From contig JADJII010000007.1 in assembly GCA_016707075.1 (NCBI GenBank), forward strand, positions 124,001-188,000: DNA of 64,000 bases. The letters run 5' to 3'. Of this stretch, positions 33,348 to 41,497 are shown in pieces. The notes beneath the pieces were generated by a model. That model had not been told where the DNA came from. It worked only from the letters and a program-made list of their open reading frames with translations, and did not search any database. Source of the DNA: Egaibacter danicus. GTDB taxonomy: Bacteria; Pseudomonadota; Gammaproteobacteria; Burkholderiales; Burkholderiaceae_C. A program made the translations under genes and the position numbers. The stretch's first letter is position 1; every line of letters starts with the position of its first letter.

Positions 33348-35306
33348 ATGTCCACTCCAGCCGAATCCGTCACTGCCAAACCACTCAATTTTCGTCGCTA
33401 CAAAGACGGCGATGACAAGGTGCACTCTTGGCAAAAGGAAATATTTGATGCGGGCCACTCGCACAAATGTCCCACCTACATTCAAAGCGCTCCCCCATGT
33501 CAGGGAAGTTGCCCCGCGGGCGAGGACATTCGCGGCTATCTCAATATCGTACGCGGCATCGAGAAGCCGCCTGTCGGCATGGTGTGGCAGGAATACGCGT
33601 TTCGTCGCCTGACCGAGGCAAACCCGTTCCCGTCCGTGATGGGCCGTGTGTGTCCGGCACCGTGTGAGTCCGGATGCAACCGCAACCAGGTGGAAGACTT
33701 TGTCGGCATCAACTCTGTCGAGCATTTCCTGGGCGACTACGCGATTGCGAACAAGCTGGCATACCCCAAGCCGACAACCCTGACCGGGAAAACCGTAGCG
33801 GTGATCGGAGGCGGGCCAGCCGGTCTTTCTACAGCCTACCAACTGGCGCTCAAGGGTCACGATGTGACGCTATTCGATGAGCGCGCCGAACTCGGCGGGA
33901 TGATGCGTTACGGCATTCCGGGTTTCCGGACACCGCGCGATGTGCTGGATGCTGAAATCCAGCGCATTCTGGATTTGGGCGTGAAAACCCGCATGAACTG
34001 TCGCATCGGCACCGATATCACCATGGCAAAGATTCGCGCTGAATTCGATGCGGTGTTTCTGGGTCTTGGCGCCCAAGCCGGTCGTGCCCTACCGGTGGAA
34101 GGGGCTGATGCGCCAAACTGCGTCACAGCCACCTCATTCCTCAAGGCTTTTAACGACGGGCGTCTGCGCCACGTGGGCAAGCGTGTAGTGGTGGTGGGTG
34201 GTGGCGATACCTCCATCGACGTGGCCACCGTGGCTCGCCGTCTGGGCCACATCGACAAGATTCACGAGTCTGATCGCCCGGAGCACGCGATCGCCGGCCA
34301 TGTGGCGCACGATGTCGCTGAGGCTTCGGCCCGTCAGGGGGCAGAAGTCACGCTGACCACCATCTTTGCTGTGGACAAGATGCAGGCGACCAAACATGAA
34401 GTTGAGCATGCCTTGTCCGAAGGTATTACCATTCGCGGCGGCATGGCCCCGGTCGCGGTCTTGCGCGGGCCGGACGGACGGGCCGTCGCATTGCGCATCA
34501 TTCGCTGTGAAGCCAAAATCGTGGGCGGACGGCTGGAGATCAAAAATATCGAAGGCACAGAAGAAGACATTCCCGCCGACCTGATCGTATCGGCCATTGG
34601 TCAGGCAGTAGATTTCACCGGGCTTGACGAGTTCAACAATGGCAAGGGCGCCATCAACAGCGACAAGAACTACCAGGTGCAGGGGCAACCAGGATTCTTT
34701 GTGGGCGGCGACGTGGTGCGCCCGCACCTATTGACCACGGCCATTGGTCATGGCGCGATTGCGGCCGACGGAATTGATCGCTTTTTGCAGAACGAAGCAC
34801 TGGAAAAACGCCCCAAAATCGACGTGCATAGCTTCGATCTGAAACGCAAAATGCTGGAGAAAGGTTATGCCTTCAGCGAAGTCCACGAACCCATACGCGG
34901 CACGGACAAGAGTACCGCCGCCATTCACAATTTCGACAATCGCTCGGATCGCTACGTGATCTCCCACAAGGAATTATTTCTGGGTCACTTCCCTTATCTG
35001 ATGCGCAATCGGCGCGGCATGACATCTCTGACCGCCGAGCAGGCGTTGAACAACTTCGAGGAGCGCTTGCAACCCCTGCTGGAGGCCCAGGCAGTGGCCG
35101 AGGCCAAACGTTGCATGAGCTGCGGTCAGTGCTTTGAGTGCGACAACTGTGTGGTCTATTGCCCACAGGTAGCGGTGTTCAAGGTGCCCAAGGCCAAGTC
35201 CACCATCGGTCGCTATGTAGACACCGACTACAGCAAATGCATTGGTTGCCACATTTGTGCTGACGTGTGCCCCACCGGCTACATCCAGATGGGACTGGGG
35301 GACTAG
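33348..35306 (+). CDS. dsrL: DsrL, NAD(P)H-linked Fe-S flavoprotein
   Basis: 652 residues from ATG 33348 behind AGGAGAC. N-terminal cysteines are in CQGSCPAGEDIRGYL and CPAPCESGCNRNQVED. Two nucleotide-binding folds (VAVIGGGPAGLSTAYQLALK; VVVVGGGDTSIDVA) resemble the GltD/NfnL family. Two C-terminal [4Fe-4S] sets are CMSCGQCFECDNC and CIGCHICADVC. Length matches the DsrL-1 type of sulfur oxidisers (about 655). DsrL works with rDsrAB and shuttles electrons to NAD+. Confidence 0.96.
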   Translation: MSTPAESVTAKPLNFRRYKDGDDKVHSWQKEIFDAGHSHKCPTYIQSAPPCQGSCPAGEDIRGYLNIVRGIEKPPVGMVWQEYAFRRLTEANPFPSVMGRVCPAPCESGCNRNQVEDFVGINSVEHFLGDYAIANKLAYPKPTTLTGKTVAVIGGGPAGLSTAYQLALKGHDVTLFDERAELGGMMRYGIPGFRTPRDVLDAEIQRILDLGVKTRMNCRIGTDITMAKIRAEFDAVFLGLGAQAGRALPVEGADAPNCVTATSFLKAFNDGRLRHVGKRVVVVGGGDTSIDVATVARRLGHIDKIHESDRPEHAIAGHVAHDVAEASARQGAEVTLTTIFAVDKMQATKHEVEHALSEGITIRGGMAPVAVLRGPDGRAVALRIIRCEAKIVGGRLEIKNIEGTEEDIPADLIVSAIGQAVDFTGLDEFNNGKGAINSDKNYQVQGQPGFFVGGDVVRPHLLTTAIGHGAIAADGIDRFLQNEALEKRPKIDVHSFDLKRKMLEKGYAFSEVHEPIRGTDKSTAAIHNFDNRSDRYVISHKELFLGHFPYLMRNRRGMTSLTAEQALNNFEERLQPLLEAQAVAEAKRCMSCGQCFECDNCVVYCPQVAVFKVPKAKSTIGRYVDTDYSKCIGCHICADVCPTGYIQMGLGD

Positions 35307-35310
35307 CGTC

Positions 35311-35814
35311 ATGGCTGGAAAACGCGCATTTCGACGCGCCATCGCCAGCAGCCTGTGCGCTGTAGCCCTGATGCTCACAGTGGGGCCCGTTGCGTGGGCG
35401 CAGAAAAAGGAGCTTCCCTCTGTGTCTGGCCGGGTGCCGCAGCCAGTGATCGAACCCGCGCGCGGCGGCCAGTGCGTGGAAGACCCCGCCTTCATGCGGC
35501 GCAACCATATGCAACTGCTCAAACACCAGCGAGACGAGACGGTGCATGGAGGCGTACGCGCTGCCAAGTACAGTCTGAAGGCCTGCATCGACTGCCACGC
35601 CAGCAAGGCCACCGGCAGTGTGACGGTGGCCAACACCAATTTTTGCCAGAGCTGTCACAGCTACGCTGCTGTCAAGATCGACTGCTTTGAGTGCCATGCC
35701 AGCAAACCGGCACAGAGCTCGTTTCCACCGATAGCACCTCATGGGCAGGCGGGAACCCACGCGCTGAGCCAGCAATTGCGTCAGTTGGTGACCCAGCAAC
35801 AGGCCAAACCATGA
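35311..35814 (+). CDS. dsrJ: DsrJ triheme cytochrome c
   Basis: 167 residues. A signal anchor (residues about 8-30, ending WAQ) is followed by three CXXCH motifs: CIDCH 92-96, CQSCH 112-116 and CFECH 125-129. C55 in GGQCVEDPAFMRRNH is the likely distal cysteine ligand described for Allochromatium DsrJ. Periplasmic subunit of DsrMKJOP. The start is ATG 35311, 5 bp after the dsrL stop; its stop overlaps dsrO. Confidence 0.96.
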   Translation: MAGKRAFRRAIASSLCAVALMLTVGPVAWAQKKELPSVSGRVPQPVIEPARGGQCVEDPAFMRRNHMQLLKHQRDETVHGGVRAAKYSLKACIDCHASKATGSVTVANTNFCQSCHSYAAVKIDCFECHASKPAQSSFPPIAPHGQAGTHALSQQLRQLVTQQQAKP

Positions 35815-36584
35815 AGCCAGACCAGACACCTCCATCCGCCAAATCGGCAGCACCGAGAGCCAGTCGCCGCGGTTTTTTGGGCGTAGCCGCTGCGGGCTTG
35901 GCAGGCGTCATGCTGGCTCCGGGCGTGCGACTGATCGAGATCGCCCAGGCCGCACCGGGCACGCCCAGCGCGAACGCGAGCAGCAAGGTTCGCTGGGGCA
36001 TGCTGATCGACAGCAACAAGTGCGCCAGCGGCTGCAACGACTGCGTGACCGCCTGCAACACCGAAAACGGCCTGTCAGGCGGCACGCGGCCCACCGACTC
36101 ACAGTGGATTCGCAAGATCGAAATCAAGGAAATCCGGACTGGCAAAACGCAGTCGCTGCCGATGATGTGTCAGCACTGTGCCGAGCCGCCCTGTGTGGAT
36201 GTGTGCCCCACGGGCGCCTCTTTCAAGCGGGCCGACGGCATCGTTCTGGTGGACAAGCATATCTGCATCGGGTGCCGCTACTGCGTGATGGCCTGTCCGT
36301 ACAAGGCGCGCTCGTTTGTGCACGAGCCTCAGACCAACCAGAAGCCCGACGTGCCACGCGGCATGGGCACGGTGGAAGGCTGTACCCTGTGTGTGCACAA
36401 GGTCGATCGCGGCGAGATGCCGGCCTGCGTGACGGCCTGCTCAGACGCGGGCCACGGAGCCATGATTTTTGGAGATCTGAATGACCCGAACAGTGAAATT
36501 GCAATACGCGTGGCCAGCTATTCCTCTCGCCAGATTCGTGAGGATCTGAACCTGAACACCGGCGTGCGGTACATCGGCATTTAA
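35811..36584 (+). CDS. dsrO: DsrO periplasmic ferredoxin-like subunit
   Basis: 257 residues. A twin-arginine signal (SRRGFLG, Arg19-Arg20) sends the folded protein to the periplasm. Several [4Fe-4S] motifs are present: CASGCNDCVTAC, CQHCAEPPCVDVCP, CIGCRYCVMACP and CTLCVHKVDRGEMPACVTAC. It links DsrJ to DsrP. ATGA overlap with dsrJ. Confidence 0.96.
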   Translation: MKPDQTPPSAKSAAPRASRRGFLGVAAAGLAGVMLAPGVRLIEIAQAAPGTPSANASSKVRWGMLIDSNKCASGCNDCVTACNTENGLSGGTRPTDSQWIRKIEIKEIRTGKTQSLPMMCQHCAEPPCVDVCPTGASFKRADGIVLVDKHICIGCRYCVMACPYKARSFVHEPQTNQKPDVPRGMGTVEGCTLCVHKVDRGEMPACVTACSDAGHGAMIFGDLNDPNSEIAIRVASYSSRQIREDLNLNTGVRYIGI

Positions 36585-36602
36585 AGCGAAGAGGAATGAT
36601 TC

Positions 36603-37826
36603 ATGAAAATCACCCTGCGTGAACTGCAAGGCACCAGCCCCGGCTACTACCTGCTGCTCGCTGGGCTGGCGCTGATTGCGCTGCTGGGTCTTGGAGCGGT
36701 CTGGTTCATGGAACACCATGGCCACATCGTTACAGGCATGAACAATCAGATCGTCTGGGGTTTGCCCCATGTATTTGCCGTATTTCTGGTGGTGGCGGCA
36801 TCGGGTGCGCTGAATGTCGCCTCTATGGCGTCAGTGTTTGGCAAAACGGAATTCAAACCGCTGGCTCCCCTGTCCGGGTTGCTGGCCATCGCGCTGTTAC
36901 TGGGTGGATTAACGGTATTGATGCTGGATCTGGGGCGACCCGACCGGTTGATCGTGGCCATGACACACTTCAACTTCAAGTCCATTTTTGCCTTAAACAT
37001 CTTTCTCTATTCGGGCTTCATGGGGTTTGTCGTTGCTTACCTGTGGACCATGATGGAGCGACGCATGAACCACTACACCCCGCTGGCGGGTCTGTTCGCC
37101 TTTATCTGGCGCATGGCGCTGACCACGGGAACAGGCTCGATTTTTGGCTTTCTGGTAGCCCGACAAGCTTATGACTCCGCTCTGCTGGCACCCTTGTTCA
37201 TTGCGCTATCGCTCAGTTATGGCTTGGCCGTCTACCTGCTGGTGCTGATGCTGGCCTGCCATGCCAGCGGACGCCCTCTGGGTGATGCACTGCTAGCCAG
37301 GTTTGCGCGGCTTCAGGCCATCTTTATCGCAGCAGGACTGTATTTTGTAATCGTTTACCACCTGACCAATCTGTATTTCACCAAGCACCACGATTTCGAG
37401 CGCTTCATCCTGATCGAAGGCGGCGTGCACACCACCCTGTTCTGGCTCGGACAGGTAGCACTGGGCGGGGTGTTGCCGCTGGTCTTGTTGCTCCACCCCA
37501 ATATCGGTCAGATGCGTTTGCGCGTCGCTGCGAGTGCCGCACTGGCAACAGGTGGAGGTTTTGCCCAGATGTACGTCACCATCATCGGAGGGCAGGCCTT
37601 CCCGCTCGTATTGTTCCCCGGTCGGCAGGTGAGCAGCAGTTTCTATGACGGCGTGGTCAATCCTTACTCACCCAGTCTGCCAGAGTGGCTGCTTGGCCTC
37701 GGTGGCGTGGCCATCGCGGGTCTCATCGTCACGCTGGCGTTGAAGTTACTGGGCTTTCTGCCCGAGCGCCTGGACGACGCAGCTGTGCAGACCGGCAGCA
37801 CTGCGCAAGCAGCCGCCGGCGCCTGA
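36603..37826 (+). CDS. dsrP: DsrP NrfD-like membrane subunit
   Basis: 407 residues with about ten membrane helices and the NrfD/PsrC pattern (LDLGRPDRLIVAMTHFNFKS, GFMGFVVAYLW, FERFILIEGGVHTTLFWLGQ). It would exchange electrons between the quinone pool and DsrO. GAAGAGGAATGATTC precedes the ATG; 18 bp after dsrO. Confidence 0.95.
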   Translation: MKITLRELQGTSPGYYLLLAGLALIALLGLGAVWFMEHHGHIVTGMNNQIVWGLPHVFAVFLVVAASGALNVASMASVFGKTEFKPLAPLSGLLAIALLLGGLTVLMLDLGRPDRLIVAMTHFNFKSIFALNIFLYSGFMGFVVAYLWTMMERRMNHYTPLAGLFAFIWRMALTTGTGSIFGFLVARQAYDSALLAPLFIALSLSYGLAVYLLVLMLACHASGRPLGDALLARFARLQAIFIAAGLYFVIVYHLTNLYFTKHHDFERFILIEGGVHTTLFWLGQVALGGVLPLVLLLHPNIGQMRLRVAASAALATGGGFAQMYVTIIGGQAFPLVLFPGRQVSSSFYDGVVNPYSPSLPEWLLGLGGVAIAGLIVTLALKLLGFLPERLDDAAVQTGSTAQAAAGA

Positions 37827-37838
37827 AATTGCTTTTGC

Positions 37839-39584
37839 ATGTCGCGCTTTCTGGTTTCTGCGGCACACAAATCGTCCGGCAAGACCACGATCACGGTCGG
37901 ACTCTGCGCCGCGCTGTCGGCGCAAGGTCTGATCGTTCAGCCCTTCAAGAAAGGGCCAGACTACATTGATCCCATGTGGTTGAGCCAGGCCAGTGGACGC
38001 GAGTGTTTCAATCTTGACCCCTTCCTGATGACGCCCGAGCAGATTACAAGCTGCTTTGTTCGCCATGCCGCTGGGGCAGACATCAGCATCGTGGAAGGCA
38101 ACAAAGGTTTGTACGATGGGCTGGCGCTGGACGGCAGCAACAGCAACGCTGCGCTTGCGCAGTTGCTGGATCTGCCTGTGGTGCTGGTGCTGGACGCGCG
38201 CGGCATGACGCGCGGCATTGCCCCGCTTATCTTGGGCTACCATGCATTCGACTCGCGCATCCGTATTGCCGGTGTCATTCTGAACCAGCTTGGTGGCGCC
38301 CGGCACGAATCCAAACTACGTGCCGTGATCGAGCATTACACCGACGTGCAAGTGCTAGGCGCCATTGCCCACGACCCACGGCTGGCGGTGGTAGAACGTC
38401 ATCTTGGGTTGATGCCCAACCATGAGCTGGACGATGCCGCGCAGCGGGTACGCGCCATGGGTAAACTGATCGCAGCGCAGATTGATTTGTCACGGGTGCT
38501 GCAGCTGGCCGCTGGCGCCGCGCCTCTGCCATCAGCGCCGACCGCGATGGTCTCCCAGCCACCTCTACAGCAACAACATGTTCGCATCGGACTGGCACGC
38601 GACAAGGCTTTTGGCTTTTACTACCCGGACGACCTGATGGCACTTGAATCAGCCGGTGCGAAAATTGTCCCGTTTGATACTCTGAAAGACACAGCCCTGC
38701 CCGATGTGGATGGCCTGTTCATCGGGGGCGGATTTCCGGAGATGTACATGCCTGCCTTGCAGGCCAATGTAGCGATGCGCGAGAGTATCCGGGCAGCCAT
38801 TGAAGCAGGGCTGCCAGCCTATGCTGAATGTGGTGGTCTCATGTACCTGGCACGAAAGCTGAGGTGGCGGGAAAGTTCTTACAACATGGTTGGCGCATTG
38901 CCTGCGGATGTAGTGATGCATGACCACCCTGTTGGGCGCGGCTACGTGGAACTGCAAACCACCGCCAATGCACCGTGGCCAGTCAACGCGGATGGCGTGC
39001 AGGCTTCACTGCGTGGACACGAGTTTCACTATTCCAGTGTTGAGAATTTGGCGCCGGACCTCAAATTTGCCTATAGGGTGTTACGCGGGCACGGTATCGA
39101 CGGCAAACATGATGGCATCGTTTACCGCAACGTGCTTGCCTCCTATGCCCATCTGCGCAGCGGGGCGGGTACGGACTGGGTGCAGCATTTCGTGTCCTTT
39201 GTCCGCGCCCGGCGCGAAGCTGCCAAGACGCAGGCCATGGCGGCGACACGGACCGTGCAGGTCAATGGCAGGCCCGTCGCCACAGATGTTGAGGGCTATT
39301 TGAAGAATCTGGAAGACTGGTCTGAAGATTTTGCCCGTGCTCAAGCCCGGTCGGAACAGCTTGAGTTGACCGAGGAGCACTGGCAGGTCATCCACTTTCT
39401 GCGGTCGTATTTCGAGGAGCACCGGGTGCAGGCTCAAGTACGAGTGATGATTTCACACTTTGCCAAGGCCTGGGGGCGAGAGCATGGCAATAATCACTAC
39501 CTTCATGAACTTTTTCCAATTGGCGGGCCCCAGAAACAGGGCAATCGTTTGGCCGGTCTTTTGAAGACCAAGGGCGAGCACTAG
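37839..39584 (+). CDS. dsrN: DsrN cobyrinate-synthase-like amidase fused to a DsrC-like domain
   Basis: 581 residues. Residues 1-460 are a CobB/CbiA-type glutamine amidotransferase: P-loop AHKSSGKTTITVGL, FKKGPDYIDPMWL, VEGNKGLYDGL and the class-I GATase centre LPAYAECGGLMYLA, with VGRGYVELQT downstream. DsrN is thought to amidate siroheme for DsrAB. Residues 471-581 are an added DsrC/TusE domain (VQVNGRPVATDVEGYLKNL, LELTEEHWQVIHFLRSYF, HYLHELFPIGGPQKQ). Its tail NRLAGLLKTKGEH lacks both DsrC cysteines. Normal DsrN ends near residue 460. The join is in frame with no stop, so it is a true fusion. Confidence 0.93.
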   Translation: MSRFLVSAAHKSSGKTTITVGLCAALSAQGLIVQPFKKGPDYIDPMWLSQASGRECFNLDPFLMTPEQITSCFVRHAAGADISIVEGNKGLYDGLALDGSNSNAALAQLLDLPVVLVLDARGMTRGIAPLILGYHAFDSRIRIAGVILNQLGGARHESKLRAVIEHYTDVQVLGAIAHDPRLAVVERHLGLMPNHELDDAAQRVRAMGKLIAAQIDLSRVLQLAAGAAPLPSAPTAMVSQPPLQQQHVRIGLARDKAFGFYYPDDLMALESAGAKIVPFDTLKDTALPDVDGLFIGGGFPEMYMPALQANVAMRESIRAAIEAGLPAYAECGGLMYLARKLRWRESSYNMVGALPADVVMHDHPVGRGYVELQTTANAPWPVNADGVQASLRGHEFHYSSVENLAPDLKFAYRVLRGHGIDGKHDGIVYRNVLASYAHLRSGAGTDWVQHFVSFVRARREAAKTQAMAATRTVQVNGRPVATDVEGYLKNLEDWSEDFARAQARSEQLELTEEHWQVIHFLRSYFEEHRVQAQVRVMISHFAKAWGREHGNNHYLHELFPIGGPQKQGNRLAGLLKTKGEH

Positions 39585-39608
39585 AGAATTTTGGATTGGG
39601 AGCAACAC

Positions 39609-39986
39609 ATGTTTACAGTAACCAGCGCCGCAGCGCTGCAAATCCAGCAAACTGCAACCACCAGTGGAGCCCAGGGCTTGGTCCTGCGCATAGCCGCCAG
39701 GGTTGATGCCGACGGCTCGATGCAATACGGCATGGGCTTCGACGACCCGAAAGATGAAGACATGAAGCTCGAACTGGAAGGAATCTCAGTCGTCATCGCC
39801 GACGAATATCAGGAGCTGCTAACCGACACCGTGCTGGATTTCGTGGAATTGAATCCCGGCGAATTCAACTTCATCTTTATCGATGGCCGCCAGGTTCCGG
39901 ATGCACCCGAACAAGTGCCGGGCGGTGGTTGCAGCGCCGGCGGTTGTAACAGCGGTGGTTGTGGCGGAAAAGGACTTGCGCATTGA
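39609..39986 (+). CDS. dsrR: DsrR, IscA-like (A-type) protein
   Basis: 125 residues from ATG 39609. The A-type fold is clear (FTVTSAAALQIQQTATTSG, LVLRIAARVDADGSMQYGMGF, FNFIFIDGRQ). The IscA cysteine near position 35 is absent, as in DsrR. A Gly/Cys tail provides C108, C113 and C118 (GGGCSAGGCNSGGCGG), more than the two C-terminal cysteines of IscA. DsrR is reported to act in post-transcriptional control of dsr expression in Allochromatium. Its last codons touch the next gene. Confidence 0.9.
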   Translation: MFTVTSAAALQIQQTATTSGAQGLVLRIAARVDADGSMQYGMGFDDPKDEDMKLELEGISVVIADEYQELLTDTVLDFVELNPGEFNFIFIDGRQVPDAPEQVPGGGCSAGGCNSGGCGGKGLAH

Positions 39987-39997
39987 AAGCCGACACA

Positions 39998-40774
39998 ATG
40001 CACTCACCGTCGGACACTGGGCGCGTCTATCTGGTGGGTGCTGGCCCAGGTAACCCCGAACTGTTAACGTTGCGCGCTGTGCATTTGTTGCAGCAAACCG
40101 AAGTTATCGTCTATGACCATCTGGTATCCAGCGCGGTTCTGGACTATGTTTCTCCCACGGCTGAGCGCATCTATGCCGGCAAACGTCGCAACGAGCACAC
40201 CATGCGACAAGAGCAAATCAACGATTTGCTCGTCAAACTTGCCCGAGAAGGACGGCAGGTGGTACGCCTCAAGGGCGGAGACCCGTTCATCTTCGGACGC
40301 GGTGGTGAGGAACTGCAGGCGCTGGCGGCTCATGGCATTGCGTTTGAAGTCGTACCCGGTGTGACGGCTGCATCGGGCGTCTCCTGCTACGCGGGTATCC
40401 CGCTGACGCACCGTGACTATGCCCAAAGCTGTATATTCGTGGCCGGCCACCTCAAAGACGGCACAGCAGACCTCGATTGGCCCAGCCTGGTAAGGCCACG
40501 CCAGACTGTTGTGATCTATATGGGCCTGGGTGGTCTGCCAGAGATTTGCCGCCAGATGATGCTGCACGGAGCTTCTCCTTCCCTACCCGTAGCCGTGATT
40601 CAGGACGGTACCATAGTCACCCAGAAAGTAGTCACCGGAACGCTGGCAGACATGCCTGAGCGAGTGGTTGGGCAAGGCCTGAAATCCCCCAGCTTGACAA
40701 TCATTGGCGACGTGGTCAAGCTGCATGGGGCACTAGCGTGGTTCGAACCATCGATTGCGGCCACGCCTATTTGA
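39998..40774 (+). CDS. cobA: Uroporphyrinogen-III C-methyltransferase (siroheme pathway)
   Basis: 258 residues from ATG 39998. SUMT motifs: VYLVGAGPGNPELLTLRA, VYDHLVSSAVLDYV, RLKGGDPFIFGRGGEEL, VVPGVTAASGVSCYAGIPLTHRD and YMGLGGLP. It makes precorrin-2, the precursor of siroheme, needed for DsrAB. A stand-alone methyltransferase without the CysG oxidase/ferrochelatase half. Last gene of the dsr operon; converges on the NarL-type regulator gene 24 bp away. Confidence 0.94.
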   Translation: MHSPSDTGRVYLVGAGPGNPELLTLRAVHLLQQTEVIVYDHLVSSAVLDYVSPTAERIYAGKRRNEHTMRQEQINDLLVKLAREGRQVVRLKGGDPFIFGRGGEELQALAAHGIAFEVVPGVTAASGVSCYAGIPLTHRDYAQSCIFVAGHLKDGTADLDWPSLVRPRQTVVIYMGLGGLPEICRQMMLHGASPSLPVAVIQDGTIVTQKVVTGTLADMPERVVGQGLKSPSLTIIGDVVKLHGALAWFEPSIAATPI

Positions 40775-40798
40775 CAATAGGTCCTTGATGACCGGGAG

Positions 40799-41497
40799 TC
40801 ACCCCCTGGTTTTCTGACTGACCTCACCCGCTGCCTTGATTCCGTCCGGCGAACTTCGATACTCAAAAGCAAATACTGCCGCTTCCACCCGCGAGCGCAA
40901 GTTGAGCTTGTCCATAATGTGACGCACGTGCAGTTTGACCGTGTTGTGACTGATGTCCAGTGCCTGGGCAATGACCTTGTTGCTTTGCCCGCGCGCCACA
41001 TGATCCAGTACCTCCCGCTCACGCTCGGTGAGCGAGGCGACCAAATCCCCCTTGACTGACCCCTTGGGACCAGACTGAAGAATTTGCGCGAGTTTCAGCG
41101 TCATGGCTGAGGCCACGACCATCTCGCCACGCGCAGCCCGCCCGATAGCGTCAATTACCGCTTCGGGTTCCATGTCCTTGAGCAGGTAGCCCCGCACACC
41201 GGCCCGCAACGCAGCGGACAAGTCATCTTCGCTATCGCTCATGGTCAGTATGACGACCGGGGTTTCGCACCCTTCAGCGCGAATCTGGCGCAGCAGAGTC
41301 AAGCCATCGGCCTGACCCAAACGCAAGTCCAGCACCATCAAATCAGGCAACTGCTCTCGCAGCATGGATACCACCTGTGCAGGGTCACCCGTGGCCCCCA
41401 CCACCTTCATCTCGCCGCGGTGTTCCAGCAATTCAGTCAGACCACTGCGGCACAGCGCGTGATCGTCCACCAGCATGACTCTGGTCCTGGCGGTCAT
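40799..41497 (-). CDS. NarL-type response regulator
   Basis: 232 residues. Receiver domain with D11/D12 and phosphoacceptor D57 (MVLDLRLGQADG), then LTMSDSEDD and RGYLLKDMEPEAVIDAI. The C-terminal HTH LTEREREVLDHVARGQSNKVIA with NTVKLHVRHIMDKLNLRSR and VEAAVFAF is close to E. coli NarL. The recognition helix keeps the DNA-contacting Lys, with conservative changes beside it. NarL reads TACYNMT heptamers, and the 44-bp elements near three sulfur operons contain TACCCAT. ATGA overlap with the kinase gene. Confidence 0.93.
   Translation of the reverse strand: MTARTRVMLVDDHALCRSGLTELLEHRGEMKVVGATGDPAQVVSMLREQLPDLMVLDLRLGQADGLTLLRQIRAEGCETPVVILTMSDSEDDLSAALRAGVRGYLLKDMEPEAVIDAIGRAARGEMVVASAMTLKLAQILQSGPKGSVKGDLVASLTEREREVLDHVARGQSNKVIAQALDISHNTVKLHVRHIMDKLNLRSRVEAAVFAFEYRSSPDGIKAAGEVSQKTRG

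Noticed and set aside
32622..33860. 412-aa frame antisense to dsrK/dsrL
   Set aside because: Covers two strongly conserved genes and has no recognisable motif.
40775..40798. Terminator between the convergent cobA and narL-type genes
   Set aside because: CCGGGAG-TCACCCCCTGG gives only a short imperfect stem and no T-run.
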